Shown here: one piece after another, positions 24,105-37,115 of the stretch
How the letters are laid out: every line of letters begins with the position of its first letter
Position numbering within the stretch: the first letter of the stretch is position 1
Origin: Amphirosellinia nigrospora
Taxonomy: Eukaryota > Ascomycota > Sordariomycetes > Xylariales > Xylariaceae
Direction of reading: 5' to 3'
NCBI GenBank assembly: GCA_004123355.1
Contig: SCHM01000001.1
Location: forward strand, 13,746,937-13,810,936
Length of the DNA stretch: 64,000 nt
Position numbers and translations under genes: made by a program
Notes under the pieces: model-generated
Database searches by the model: none
Told to the model about the DNA's origin: nothing
Seen by the model: the letters and a program-made list of their open reading frames with translations, nothing else

Positions 24105-24867
24105 ATTGGGTGATTGACTTATTAAGTAAGGTCGTAATAAACTAGGAATAAGATAAAAATAAGCTCAGAATAAACTGGAAGGACAGGTTAGGTAATAGGA
24201 TAATAAGATAATTACTGCGTCCGTGCCGAGAGTCGTGTGTTTATTTAAGGTCATGTCCAAGACGTTAAGTCGTTGGTGATCAATGACTGATAATAGCGGC
24301 TATAAAGCTCATTGTTAGCTAACAAGGTGACAGGGGCTACATTGTGCGGCTGTGATCAGCTGGCAATAAGAGCCGGTCAAGCTAGCTTGCATTCACTGCA
24401 AGTGGCAGTTACTACACCTAGAGATTACACGTCAGGTCGGCTACTCGCACATCAAAAACTGCTATCTGCATGGTAAATGAACTGCTGCCTGGTCTGCCAC
24501 ACGCATGAGGTCAGACAAATGCTCACCTCGGGATGTAACATCCATGGATGTCCACCTGGGGGGCACCTGGGCAGTGTGTCATGTGTGGTGTGTCGGGTAT
24601 AAAGATATGAGAATAAGCGAAGGAACAGGCATTCATTTCTTGGCAGAGAGGCGGTCGACCCAGCTGAACGCTCCAGTCCGAATGCAATACAGGAATTCAA
24701 GCAACGAGTTCCAATCATACAGCCGACGGGCGCAAAGTTATAACACCCGTTTAATGGTATATCGATAATTTGTTAGCCATCCAACATGTCATTGTTTGCG
24801 GACTATATTCCCTAATTCACAAGATCCCACCTTTTGTTGCGTGCCTCTACACCTTATACCTATTACC
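24105..24867. other. Spacer between the nuclease region and the PKS cluster
   Basis: Upstream region of the HNH gene and 3' flank of the PKS. Open frames here are short and look random. No gene supported. I take this as the left boundary of the biosynthetic cluster. Confidence 0.35.
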
Positions 24868-27800
24868 TCAAACCAATAACTCTGCCTTGACCTGCGGAAG
24901 CTTGGTCAAAATCTTCTCACAGAGAGCATACAATGACCGAGCATTAGTAATATCAAGTGTACTGAGCTCGGCCCCAAGCTTAGTCCGGACCCAACCGCGC
25001 AGCTCAACCGCCGACAAGGAATCAAGCCCATAAGCCTGGAGCGGCTTCCCAGACTCGACCTCCGTCTCTAGGCGTAGAACACGACTGACCTGCGAGGAGA
25101 CGAGCTGCACGCTTGACTTGAGGAGCGTGGCGCCATCGGCCCCGGATTCAACCATGAGTTGGAAAGCTCGAACTGCTTGATCAGCTGCGTCCTTGGCATT
25201 ACCGTTCCCGTCCTCGTCACCGGCAACGGCGTTGCTGGAGCTGTTGAAAAGGTACCCGAAGCGTGCCTCGCCCGTAAGCTCCGAAGATCCGTCGTTGGGC
25301 AGCGGGAAGGTGAGACCAGTGATGAGCTGGGCCGAGCTGGTGGCGCTCAAGGGGCTGTACCGGCTCTGCTGCAGGATCGAATATGTCAGGATACGGCGCA
25401 GTATACCCTCGTTGATGGGTGTCCACTGCGTTTTGTCGAAGCGTGCCTCGAGCCCACTGCCCTGCTCGGCGATGTAGCCGACGTCTTCAATGGCGCCGAG
25501 GTCGACGCTGTTGGCGGGAAGCCCCTGCCCCTGTCGGTAGTGCGCGAAGGCGTCTAGGAAAGCGTTCGCGGCAGCGTAATTAGATTGACCCTTGTTGCCT
25601 ATTACGCCCGAGATACTGGAGAGCATAGTGAAGAAGTCAAGGGGTTGGCCTCGCGAGGCCTTGTGCAGGTTCCAGGTTCCGCGGACTTTGCATTCTATTA
25701 CCTGGTGGTAGTCCTCGACTGTCATCGTCTCGTAGGGCTTGTCCTGTTTTCATACGTCGTCGTTAGCAAATCAATCTCACATACAAGAGCGTTCGAGTCT
25801 AGCAGAGACACGGAAAGCTTACCCTGAGCACCATGGCTCCTTGGATCACACCTGCGATCTTCTTCTCAGCCGAGTCGAAGATGCTGCGGACGTACTCGTA
25901 GTCGCCGACATCACCGCGACTCTCTGTGATATGGCAACCGTATGAGAGGCAACCGCGAACCACTCGCGCAGATGCGTCGTCGCCCGTACCGCTTCTGTTG
26001 CATATAATAATATGCTTGGCACCATGGCGAGCCATATGGATCGCAAGGCTTCCGCAAAGGCCCTTCAAACCTCCCACGATAAGATAAGAAACATCGGGTC
26101 GCAGTTGAAGAGTCTGAAGGGCCGGTCGAATAGGCACCTGGACATCTCCGCCGTGATTGGTAATGACGATCTTGCCAATATGCTGTCCACGTCTGATATA
26201 AGCTAGAGCAGCAGGGACATTATCAAACCCATACTCAATAATAGGGTGAATAGCATTAACGTGGCGAGCCCCAACAAGCTCAAAGATCTCCGCGAGAAGT
26301 TTCTCAACCATAGCAAGGCTGACATGCTTGGTATAAGAAAGGTCGATAGCACGGAACGAACAGTTTCGATCGAAAGGCTCCATAGCCAATGTATTGCGGT
26401 CGACGATGTCCCGCTTGCCAATCTCGACCATGGTGCCGCCATCGGCGCAGATGCGCCATGACGCGTCGAGCATCTCACCTGTCAGCGAGTTTAGGATCAC
26501 GTCGACACCATGCCCGTCCGTCTCTCTCAATATTTCTGCTGCGAAGTTGGTGTCGCGCGACGAAAACATCTGCGTCTTGGAGATTCCAAAGGTTGAGGCT
26601 AGGAAGACTCGCTTTTCTTCTGTGCCTACCGTCACGAAGATCCGGGCTTTCTTGTACAGCGCTAGCTGTATGGCGGCTAGACCGACACCACCAGCGGCCG
26701 AGTGGATGAGGACCGTCTATCGTGTATCTGTCAATAAATCCGTTCGCCAGGCGCAATCGGTGCTTAGGGGCTACTTACCTGTCCCTCTTTTAAGTTTCCT
26801 AGATGGAACAAGGAATACAGGGCTGTCATGTAGACGAGAGGAATCGTCGCAGCATCTTCGAAAGACATCCAATCCGGAATGATATGGGTTCGTTCAACAG
26901 GTGCTTGGAGACGGTTGGCGTAGGTGCCACTTCTCATGACGGCCACGCGGTCGCCAACTTTGAACTTCGTTACACCTTCTCCTAGGCGCTTTACTACGCC
27001 GGAGCACTCGCAGCCGATCATGTATTCGTTCTCGGGTACGATTCCCATGGTTGTAGCAACATCCTGAATTATCAAAGTCAGCGACAATCACAGCGGTCTG
27101 GAACCAGAGTTGCTGAAGGTGCACGTATATGTCCCACCACTTCGGATTTTGAGAGAACAGAGAGAGGGTCATACCTTGAAATTTACACCAATGGCCATGA
27201 CCTCAACTTCGACAAACCTAGGCTCAACAGGAACAATCCCAACATGATTTTTATTCCACATAAGCTCCAGAGACCCAACCTTCTCTGCGCGGATCTGCAC
27301 CATGGTCTCGGTACCAAAGAGACTCTTGACAACCGGTACAGAGCCCTCGTCTTCAGCCCTCTTGAAGCTATTGACTTCAGTATCAGGGACAACGCGCTGG
27401 ACATAGAGCACGCCATCCCGCTCCGCGTACTCTTCCTCGGCCTTGCCTGCTCGGATCTGCTTCAGGATTTGGTCCACGGCCCATGAAATTGCTGCGGGGT
27501 TGAGAGATTGGACATCTAGGGTAGTCAGCTTGGCGCTGGGGCCCTCGTGGCGGATGACTCGAAACAAGCCATGGATGAGCGCCTTATCCGGGTCGTCAAC
27601 AGTGTGCTGCGAGCCCTTGGTGAGCCAGAGGAGGGGTTTGCCCGAGGACGTGAGTGTCTTCAGGGCATCCCATTCTTTAGAGTCGACCGAGGCCAGAACG
27701 TTTTTATATAGCTCGTCTTCGACGAGAATAATGCCATCGTGGGATGTCAGGTCTGGTAGCCCCGAGACGGAAGTTTTTTCGATGTTCCATCCCGATTTTG

Positions 27801-30800
27801 CCAGCGATTCCACGAGGTTCTGGTCAATTGAGTCACCAGTCTCGCGGAAATAGGCAACGATGAGGTTATCCGATAGGGAAGCATCGGAGACCTTTGCGTC
27901 CACCTTGCAGAGATATTGCGCGAATGAGGGCACCACTCCCGACTCAGCCATGTCTATAACAGACCCTAGAGTCCCCGAGTCAGTCAGGCCCAAGACTTGC
28001 TCACGGCTGAACAAGCCAGTCTTGGGGAGCGCTGCCTGAGACTTCTGGAGGTTGGCGAAGTAATCAGGGTTACTAGACACCGATGTACCCTCAGAAGAGG
28101 CTCGTTGGAGGTATTGGGTTCCGCAGGCGTCTGCAACGCCGACGAATCCTCAACCAATTCATCAATAGGAAGCGGTGTCGGCATACCATAAACAGTTTGA
28201 GTTCCGACTTCGACCAAGAGCACAAAACCGCCAGCAGCAAGCAAAGGCTTCAGATTAGCGACGATCTTCTGTACTTCAAGATCATCTTTATCAGAGGCCT
28301 TGACAATAGCAAGATCGTAGGATGTATTATCGCCAGCGAGCCCGAGACCCTCAACCTCGACATTGATGAGTTGGAAAGAGGAGTCTCTGTTTGACTCGTG
28401 TGTAGTGCGAGCCACTACGAGAGCCTGTGCGTCAATCGAGGCGAGTGTAAACTTAGAGTACGCTAGCCTAGGTCCCATATCGCGCGTCTCGAACCAAACG
28501 GACGACGTGTCAGACGGGCTGAGGTTAACCTCCAGTACGCTGAGCATAGGATTTTTATGTGCGAGCAAGTCGACAATGACGTCGAGTTTGGTGTCTAGGG
28601 CGTTGTCGGGTGACAGGTTCGTCAGCTGCTCGGGAGTCAGGACGGTCACATCAGGCTTCCAAACAACCTTGTCGAAAGTGTGTCTGTCAGGCTTAAGAAC
28701 CACATCTAATTTAACGTAATTCAGCCCTTTGACCTGCATAAACATGGCCCCTGTCTCCGGGTCGTACACCGAGATATCGGTGATAATACTTTTGGCTTGG
28801 TCAGGACGACCTCGACCTGTGTACCCAGACTTTGCTATCGCTAGTCCTGTGCTCATGTTATACGGGACTTTGTTGATTATGGCCTCATTGACGATACCTG
28901 GGACAATGACGTCCTTGACGAGACTGCGTTCGTTGGATGCGTTGGCAGGCATTGCAACCTGCAAGCAGGCGTCTAGGACGGCAGGGTGGACGGGGTAGAA
29001 TGACTGTGGATCCCACTTCGACAGCGGCGGCGTGAGGTCGACCATGGCACGGCATGAGCGCTCGCCACTTGTCGCCTCGAGGCTGATAACCTTCTTAAAG
29101 GACGGGCCGAAGCCCATGCCAGCTTCTCGCTGGGCCTTGTACCAGAGCGTGAACGGCGTCGGCTGTTTAAGAGGAGCGAGAGCGTCCCCAGTAAGTTTTT
29201 CCTCGATAGCGGCTTGTACCCGTATCAGACCAAAGCAGTGGTCGATCACAACGTCGTCCTTGGAAGTAGAGATTCGAAACTCGTGCCAGTCTTTACTTCC
29301 AGGGACCTTAGACAGCGTCAAGAGAATTGTGCACACTTTTCCTTCTTCAACGACCAAGGCGCGGTCAAACCGGATGTTTCGGAGCTTGTATGCAAGCTCA
29401 TTAGCAGATCTCACGGCTTTTTCTGGGTTCAACGCGCTGTACTTCTGGAACATAGCCTCGACAGCCATAGTGGCCAGACCAGCGCCAGGAATCAAGACGT
29501 CTGGCCCCATCTTATGATCGCGGAGCCAAGGGACATCGTCCAGGTGCAGATGCTTACGCCAGGTTGGGTTACGCCACGACGTGCCAAAAATCTTGGTCCC
29601 AATCAGATCGTGATTGATGAACTGTCGGAAACGCCAGTCCTTGCTCGCCGCGCTCTCGTGCCAGTACTTGATTGAGTGATTCCAGCTGTAGTTCGGCAGG
29701 TCGACAATAGTCTTTATACTGGCCGCTTGAAACCCGTTGACCAATTTTAAATCAATGTCAATGCCCCGGAGGAACAGCTGGCCCGCAACATCGAAGAGAG
29801 CCTTCGTTGCGCCAGCGCCTCGGGCCAAGCGGCGCAGTACTTGATGTCAGAGCCCCGCGACGTCGATTTTAGGACTTGCGAGGTAGGGCCAGCTAAGGCT
29901 CCAGAAGGTCCTATTTCGATAATCACGTCTGGCGACTGATCTCCTTGTGTGATCATGACTTTGAGAGCCTCGCTGAAGCGGACGGGAGACACCATGTTTG
30001 TTTTCCAATACAAGGCATCAGTTCGAGAGGGGGAGCCAGAGAACTTGGCGCCAGTAACGGACGAGAACATAGAAGCGCAAGATGAGTCAGGAGAGGCAAG
30101 GTGTCCGAATTCGGGATCCTTCGTTAACAGATTTTCGTATTCCACGCCAATGGGGCCCATGAGCTCTGAGTGATAGGCGAGATCAACTTGTAACAGCCGC
30201 GCAAAGTGTGACTTGGCTTTGAGATCCTTAGCTAGCTTCTCAAGTGTCGACTTTTTACCGGAGATAGTAAGACTGGAGTCGCTGTTGAAGCAGGCGATCC
30301 ACGCGAGACCTTCATATTTCTTTAGAAAAGGGGCTACGGCCTCACTTCCTAGTCCGACTGCCAGCATGCCAACGTCTTCTTGTGCTGGCTGATTGACGGC
30401 GGCTCGACCACGATAGAACGCCGCCTTGATCGCGCCGGCGCGTGTCAGGAGGCCTGCGGCGTAGGCTGCGGCGATCTCGCCAGATGAATGTCCTACAACT
30501 TGAGGGGGTAATACCCCATGAGTCTAGTACTGCTATGAGACATAACTGGATAGCGGTAACAAGAGGTTGGGAAACTCCGGTTGTCGTATATGGTCGGCAG
30601 ATCGCGGCTCTGTTAATTCACCGAGAAGTGACCACTGTGGTGGCGTAGGGACCCTCTGTAGAACTTGATCTAGTTCAGCAAGAATACTTTGGGTCCAAGG
30701 GAATAGCCGAACTAGGTCCTTGCCCATCTGTGGCCACTGGGCACCCTGGCCGGTAAAGATATAGCCGATTCTCGGTTCACGAGACTCGGCGCTCTTCTTC

Positions 30801-32616
30801 CCGAACGTGAAGTCGCTGGCCTCGATCTCTGTCGAGCTAGTGCTGATAAAAGCCCTATGCCACAAGCGTGATCGACGCTCGGAAAGGGTATAGGCTAGGT
30901 CGGATAGACGCACTTTGACGCGGGGGTTGAGGAGGTGGTTGGCAAGGGCCTCGATGTTAGATTTAAGAGACGCCGCGTCGTTGGCAGATACAATGAGCAC
31001 TTGGGGACGAACGGCTTCATCTACAGTAGGATCATCCCAGGCGTCCTCATCGGGCGACATGAATGAGGAGATGTGATGTACCCGTTGTTGACGATCAGCC
31101 TCTTCAATGACAGCGTGAGCGTTCGCGCCACCGTAGCCGAAGGAGTTGATACTGGCGCGTCGAGGCTTGCCGGCGACATCAGGCCATGGGATCATCGTTC
31201 GCGAGGCCCTGACTTTGTTGCCTGCGAAGTCGACTATAGAGGGGATATGGTGATCAGCAAAATCGGAGTCCTAAGGTGACGTGAATGCTGCAACTCGAGC
31301 TTACTCTTTGGGCTGGGGGTGATGAAAAGTGGTGTTCCCGGAATCATCCCGTTTTCTAAAGATAGCACTGTCTTTATCAAGCCAGAGATTCCAGCAGCGG
31401 GCTCCGAGTGACCGACATTGCTTTTAATCTGGCGACGTTAGCTCCCTAATGACGACAGGATGTAGAAGCTATGGGAATATGCTAATAACACTTACAGATC
31501 CAATGATTAGAGGCTGACTAGCATCTCGACTGGCCGAGAAGGCGTAACCAGCGCTCTCACCTCAGTAGGATCACCTGCTTGGGTGCCAGTGCCGTGGCAC
31601 TCAAGATATTGAGTATCATTCAAGTTGGAGATGCCCGCATTCGAGTATGCTTGTCGGATGGCGGCAGCCTGCGCCTCAGCACTAGGACTGGCAATTCCTT
31701 GAGTTCGTCCGTTACTACACAGGGCCTCGTCAATAAGCTGAATGATTGCAGTCAATCCAGACGCAGGAAAACACGAAAAACACGAACCTGTTGGAAGCCA
31801 AACCCCGGATGACCGCTCTAATTGGGTCGCGATCCCTTATAGCATCCGACAACCTCTTCACAATAACACAACTAACAGCTTCAGCTTTGACGTAACCATC
31901 GGCATCTACGTCAAATGTATGACACAGGCCAGATGGTGAATGAGCCTGCCCAACATTTCCAGCATCAATAACGTGATCGGGGTTGAGATAAATGTTGCTC
32001 GTCGCTACAAGAGCGGCATCTACTTCGCCCGACTGCAAAACCCGACAAGCTAGATCAAGACCAACAAGACTTCCCGAGCAGGCCGTATCAATCGTAATAC
32101 TAGGTCCTTTGATGTTAAGGAAGTAGCTAATACGATTCGCCATGATAGCGCGCCCGACGCCGATGGCATTATTAGCAGGCCGGTCTTCAGGGTCGCGGTT
32201 CTGCATGTCACCGTAATCGGACGAGTAGGCGCCGACGAAGCAAGCCACCGGCTTCCCATTAAGCTTGTCTAGGGTATGCCAGCATTTTCGAGGCCTTCGT
32301 AAACGACCTCAAATTTGCCGCTGGTTGGGATCCATTGCAATAGCCTCGGTCCCGGAGATTTCGAAAAAAGAGGCGTCAAAGTCGGCAAGGTCCACGTCAT
32401 CGAGGAACATGCACCTAAGGGACGCATAGTTCCAGGTTTATGGGATCCATCCCAATGGCCATTGATATTGAATCTGGACTCGGGTACTTTGTTAGAGGCG
32501 ACTTTCCCTTGTTCTAGGAAATCCCAGAGCTTCGTTGGCGAGTTGTTGCCGCCGGGTAACCGACAAGCAAAGCCAACGATGGCAACGGGTTGTTGTTGTG
32601 TGTAGGTCTTGGCCAT
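24868..32616 (-). CDS. Highly reducing iterative type I polyketide synthase (KS-AT-DH-psiMT-ER-KR-ACP)
   Basis: Core enzyme of the cluster, about 2,430 residues, normal for the class. ATG at 32616 ([22 protein letters not shown]). [30 protein letters not shown] (active-site Cys and both His). [35 protein letters not shown] and [10 protein letters not shown]. About 28,640-28,190 corresponds to a methyltransferase domain whose SAM motif is lost ([11 protein letters not shown]). [24 protein letters not shown], with SSISG and [26 protein letters not shown] near the C-terminus. No thioesterase. In-phase introns: 31715-31787, 31429-31495, 31234-31304, 27064-27174, 26717-26778, 25744-25822. Single-base slips occur near 32280-32400, 31545, 30570, 30510, 29840 and 28080, mostly at G/C runs. 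All catalytic residues except those of the methyltransferase are present. Confidence 0.93.
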
Positions 32617-33454
32617 TGTGAGGGATAATAGAACTTGTATTGCGAGTGGGTTGTGTTTCTATGCTTGAAGATGTGAGAAGTTGTCTGGTGAATGGTTGCC
32701 CTTGCCACAAGTTCATATATCAAGAGCCTCCAGTTGTAAGTCATCGTATAACGCATTGTCCAACAACGACAAATCGAGCCTTATGGATGATCACCATAAG
32801 TTCCTGCGATTTCTGGTAATTGTGGTCGAAGTTTCGCTGACACTAATGATGCTGATGATGATGATGCATGGCGGTGTCAACCATTCACAGAGCTTACACA
32901 AGGGCTTATCCAGCCGTGAATTCATTTCAACTCTGCATCACGTGTACTTGCTGATTGACCGGCACCGTATCGCCATGGCGGCAAGTGTTTTGAAAAATCG
33001 CGGAATAAGAAACTGTGAATTCCTTTCGATAAGAGATTATGCAAGGTTGATTACCTGTGTAAGAACCTAGTGCTCCATCGAGATGCTGATGCAGAGGTCT
33101 AGAATCCTTCGTGATCATGACGTCTTGTCATTCATGTACGGTAGAAATGCTTATTATGCAGGTACCTCTGGTGATGACTGCGTGGCTTCGATATCGCTGA
33201 CTATGCAGAGTCATTATCCTGCCATCCTTAGCATCTTCTAACATTGCAACGTTGAGTCAGTTGCGAGTATACGGTCGGCCGTAGCATTAGGCAAGCCACG
33301 ACTACTTAGAACAGATAGTAGTGTTGCGCCCATGGCTTTCGTCACAACCAAAAGCAGCTGTATCGCGAGAGCTCAATTCGAACACTGAAATCGCTCATTC
33401 GAAACCTGTCTCTGTCTTTTGTCGTTTAGTTCATTGCAGCAGCATACAGCCAAG
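32617..33454. promoter_or_regulatory. Bidirectional promoter region, PKS and alpha/beta hydrolase
   Basis: 838 bp between the two divergent ATGs (32616 minus, 33455 plus). A TATA-like CATATATC lies near 32714-32721, about 100 bp upstream of the PKS ATG. The open frame at 32681-33070 has a methionine-repeat stretch (MMLMMMM) and is probably not a gene. The arrangement suggests co-regulation of chain synthesis and release. Confidence 0.45.
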
Positions 33455-34534
33455 ATGGGCTCTCTGGCCCCCTCATCACGGCACGAGGACTTTGAGTGCA
33501 AAACCCTCGACGGAACGACGATCAGAGGATGGCTTTTCGCGGTTGAAGGACCAGCTCCAGCTATAATTATGTCTCATGGGGTATGAACTTCTCAGCCATG
33601 CCATTCCCTACCTCTTGAGATTGGAGAACGATACTAACCACTATATCACTAGTTCAACTGCGTCAAGGAGATGACACTGCCCGATGTCGCCGAAGTCTTT
33701 CAGTCACAGGGGTACAACGCCATATTGTACGATGCACGCAGCGTCGGAGCAAGCGAAGGCCTGCCGCGAAATCAGCTCAACCCTCTTCAAATGGCTGAAG
33801 ATCTATCTGGTAAGGAGTCATCAAAAACCTGCTCTATTCTTCTCAGCCCCAATTCGAAAGCTAGCAGCTTAACCGCGTTCTCCGCACTTTGCCAGACATC
33901 ATAACCCACGTAGGTGCCCTACCAAGCGTAGACTCCCGCCGCATTCTTCTATGGGCATGTCCTTCGGCGGCATGGTGAGCGGGTGTACCGCAGCCATCGA
34001 CAGTCGGCCGAAGGGTATAGTCATGATATGCCCGCTATTCAGCTTCGTGCGCCCGACAGGCGCAAGACGGCGTTCGCGCAATGCATCAAAGACCGGGTGT
34101 CTCAGCTGCGTGGCAACGAGCCCTTCACGCTGCAGCCATTCACGCCCAAGGGCGACAACCCAGCGGGCTTTGGCGGCGCCGGAGGTCCCGGAGGCCGAGA
34201 AGCGTATATTCTCATGCAAGCTGCCGCACAATCAGGCCATCCCGATTTCCGGAATCGCATAACAGTGCAGACTTATCACAAGATGGCGCTGGCGCGACCG
34301 AAGGAGATCATGGAGATGATTGATGGGGTGCCCGTCATGATGGTCATTCCGGAGTTGGATGACATCTCGCCTCCTGCGGAGCAGCGTGCCGTCTTCGACA
34401 GCTTGAAGACGCCTAAAAGGATGTTCTGGGTTGAAGGGGGCGGGCATTTATCCATTATGACTGGTCAAGGATGTACGGATGTTATGAAGGCTACGGGCGA
34501 GTTTTTCCGAGATGCGCTCGATGGAAATGTGTAG
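33455..34534 (+). CDS. Alpha/beta hydrolase, candidate trans-acting polyketide release enzyme
   Basis: Exon 1 is 33455-33580; an intron of 72 bp ends in ACTAG; exon 2 starts at 33653 and a second intron (about 33809-33899) joins MAEDLS to DIITHVG. Features: MSHGFNCVKEM near the oxyanion hole, YDARSVGASEG, the nucleophile elbow GMSFGG, the acid in PELDDISPP and the His in GGGHLSIM. This matches the fungal family that includes polyketide thiohydrolases and the polyketide transferase of fumagillin biosynthesis. It is divergently paired with a PKS that has no release domain, so hydrolytic or transfer off-loading of the ACP-bound chain is the natural inference. Frame slips near 33948 (one G short in a G-run) and near 34053; otherwise complete to the TAG at 34534. 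Confidence 0.8.
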
Positions 34535-35090
34535 ATGGCTGAAATGTGAGTCACGATTCTAGGGGGTTTAAGGGTTGGTTAGACGAATGGAATGCCTCTA
34601 AGTACCTAGGTAGTTTGATTAGCGACTTAAACCCCTGTTAAGTAACTTCTTACTGGAGCACTGGAACAATTCGAAAGTGTCATCGCTTTATCCACACACT
34701 GTCATCTTCTATCGACCTTTTTCCTCGTAATCAATCTTGCATTTGAAGCAAAATGCCAATTTAGATCTGTGTTAGTAATTAAGTAGAATGGGTGTGATGT
34801 AGCTCACAAAAGACTTGATGTGCGAAGAATATCATGTAACATCAGGGGACTGACTAAGTACCTATTGCATGGTTAACCTTGTCAAGCGCTTCATTTCGCG
34901 GTCCAGGTGCTCCATGAACCATCAACATCAAGTATGAGAAATGGGTGCTAATTCTGATCTAATCGATAACTACACTTAGGGGAAAATCCCCTACATAACT
35001 ACTAGAGAGCACTAGTTGACCGTCATATTCTTTGGTTTGCGCGAGTGGCTAACTCTGAAGAGCCGAGTGGGCAATAAGCCGCACCACTTT
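34535..35090. other. Convergent 3' spacer
   Basis: Between the hydrolase and the first P450, which converge. Contains a CCTAGG palindrome near 34600. No gene supported. Confidence 0.35.
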
Positions 35091-37115
35091 CTACGCAGTC
35101 CTGACCTTCGTCTTGACATTCAAGAAGCCATGCGGATGCATGATTACGCGATCAGCCCATTTCATCGCTTCATGAGTGTCACTAGCCAACTCAAGCTCAT
35201 ACCGTGAGAACACGTTGGCGAGCATTAGATACATCTCAGCCCAAGCGAGACTCCATCACACGCCCATGTCAGCAACATCGTCCTAAACTTTGATCTCGTG
35301 ACGAGAACGGGAACGGAGATGGTTTGAGGATGGAAAGGTCACTTACTTCTTCCCGATACAATCTGTCCGCCCCAAGAAAAGCTGACAAGCCAATGCATAA
35401 GCTCCTTCCCGACTCCCCAACCACCGCTCTGGCCGGAACTCTGTGGGCTCGGGAAATATGCCAGGGTCCTTGTGGATGAGGTCGTGGGAGATGCTGACCG
35501 CGTATCCTTCTGGGATTGTCACGTTCATTGAGGGCACGAGGAGGCCGCCTTTGGGAATCCGACGAGGTAGACGACCTGGGATCAGGGTGGCATGCCGGAG
35601 GCTTTCTTTTACGAATGAAGACTTTGTTAGTTTTCAAGTTAGCTTCGTAACTTGTGCGGTTAAATGGGTAGAAAGTAGGATATTTTATCTTTAGGGGGTT
35701 AATCAGACAGGGGTAGTCATGTGAGATGGTGGCATCCTTACGAAGTATGGCAGATTCTCAATCTTCCGCAAGGGTAGTCTACCCTTGTCATCCCGTTCAA
35801 CAGAAGCAAGCTCTTCTATAATTCTCTTCTGAACTCGAGGGTACTTGAGAAAGTGGTAAGTAGCATAAGCCATCTGGTTAGCCGGTGGCTCGGTACCACC
35901 GTTGAGAATCATGGCGCTCTCGTCCACGAGGTCCCGGAACTCGAGGGGTTTGACCCTGGGGTCCTCATCCCTTCGGCGTCGGTTATTCGTCACCATGCGG
36001 CCTAAGATGGTCTCTTCATGCTCTTCTTCTTGGAAAGCCTTCTCTTGATCGTATTGTGCCAAAGTCTCCTTGGCTAGAGTTTCAAAATACTAGACGAGGA
36101 TTAACATAATACAAACACACCGACAATGAATGGTGTTAGTCCTCACCGTGATCATTTTGACGTAGGTAGCGCTCAAGTATTGGGCCAGCCAGCGTGGTCC
36201 CTCAGTGATCAGTTGCCGAAAAAAGTGAAGTGCAAAGCTATCCAGACACCGCTGGTAAAGAATTGCATATCCTTGACATCGTTACGGAATTCCGGTGAAG
36301 ATACCATATCCAGGCTTCTTCCAAACAAAAGCTTGGAGACAATATCGGCCTACAAATTTACGTAGCGCATCAGTAAACTCTGATATTACCAAGTTCGCGA
36401 TCTTCGGGTAAGAAGGAAGCTCACCGTATAACAGTAATACAACTGATGAATAGGAACCTCTTCGCCTTTCTTCCGAAACTCCTCAACTTTCTTAAAAATG
36501 CGCTCGATCTCGTGGTAGATAGAACCCTCCATATTGTTAATCCGACGCTTCGAAAAGACAGGGTCCAGAACCTGACGCTTCGCTCTATGCGCCTCAACTG
36601 GGATTGTCATTGTCATGGCATTGTTCGAGCCCACTGAATAAGTGACTGGATCCTTGGTAAATCCCCGATTTCGGTTGAATATTCTTTATTGATTTAGGTT
36701 AACCTACATCTCTGTGACTACAGGGCCATCTCGACTCACTCATGGAAAACTGAAATATCATTGACATGAACTTCGTGGGGCTGAGCCTCACGATTGACCC
36801 TATCATCAAAACATGTCAGTTGTACGCTATGTGGTTTTAGAAAGTAATAAGTACCATATTTTTCGTGATACTTGGGAATCTCATGGATGAACTTTCCCTG
36901 GAGGATGGCCTCGTAATATGCCTGCGGCAGATAACTTATCCGACATAAAAAGGCCCCGGAAATTTGGCCAAAGGATGAAAAGTCAAGCGATACACGGCCA
37001 ACCCGATGGCGTAGGAAGAATACAACGCAACTAATGCGCAGGCAAGCCGCCAGATTACGAGGCCTGGCTCTTGGGACACCAATTGCCCGAATTGAGAAAC
37101 AAGTGCGATCGCCAT
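35091..37115 (-). CDS. Cytochrome P450 (first of three), multi-exon
   Basis: Haem-thiolate monooxygenase, probably anchored in the ER. The ATG at 37115 opens a hydrophobic helix (WRLACALVALYSSYAIGLAVY) followed by the Pro-rich hinge FHPLAKFPGP. Exons carry AHRAKRQVLDPVFSKRRI (helix C region), ADIVSKLLFGRSLDM, the oxygen-binding I helix as DESAMILNGGTEPPANQ, the ExxR motif in KESLRHATL, FRPERW, the haem-Cys loop GRTDCIGKN, and the last helix LAWAEMYLMLANVFSRYELEL, ending at the TAG at 35091-35093. The haem loop is unusual: the Arg sits one residue further from the Cys than in the textbook FxxGxRxC pattern. At least two frame slips (near 36960 and 36230). About six introns. A tailoring oxidation of the polyketide is inferred from position. 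Confidence 0.8.

Noticed and set aside
32681-33070. 129-codon open frame between the PKS and the hydrolase
   Set aside because: Contains a low-complexity Met stretch and overlaps the divergent promoter; no recognisable features.
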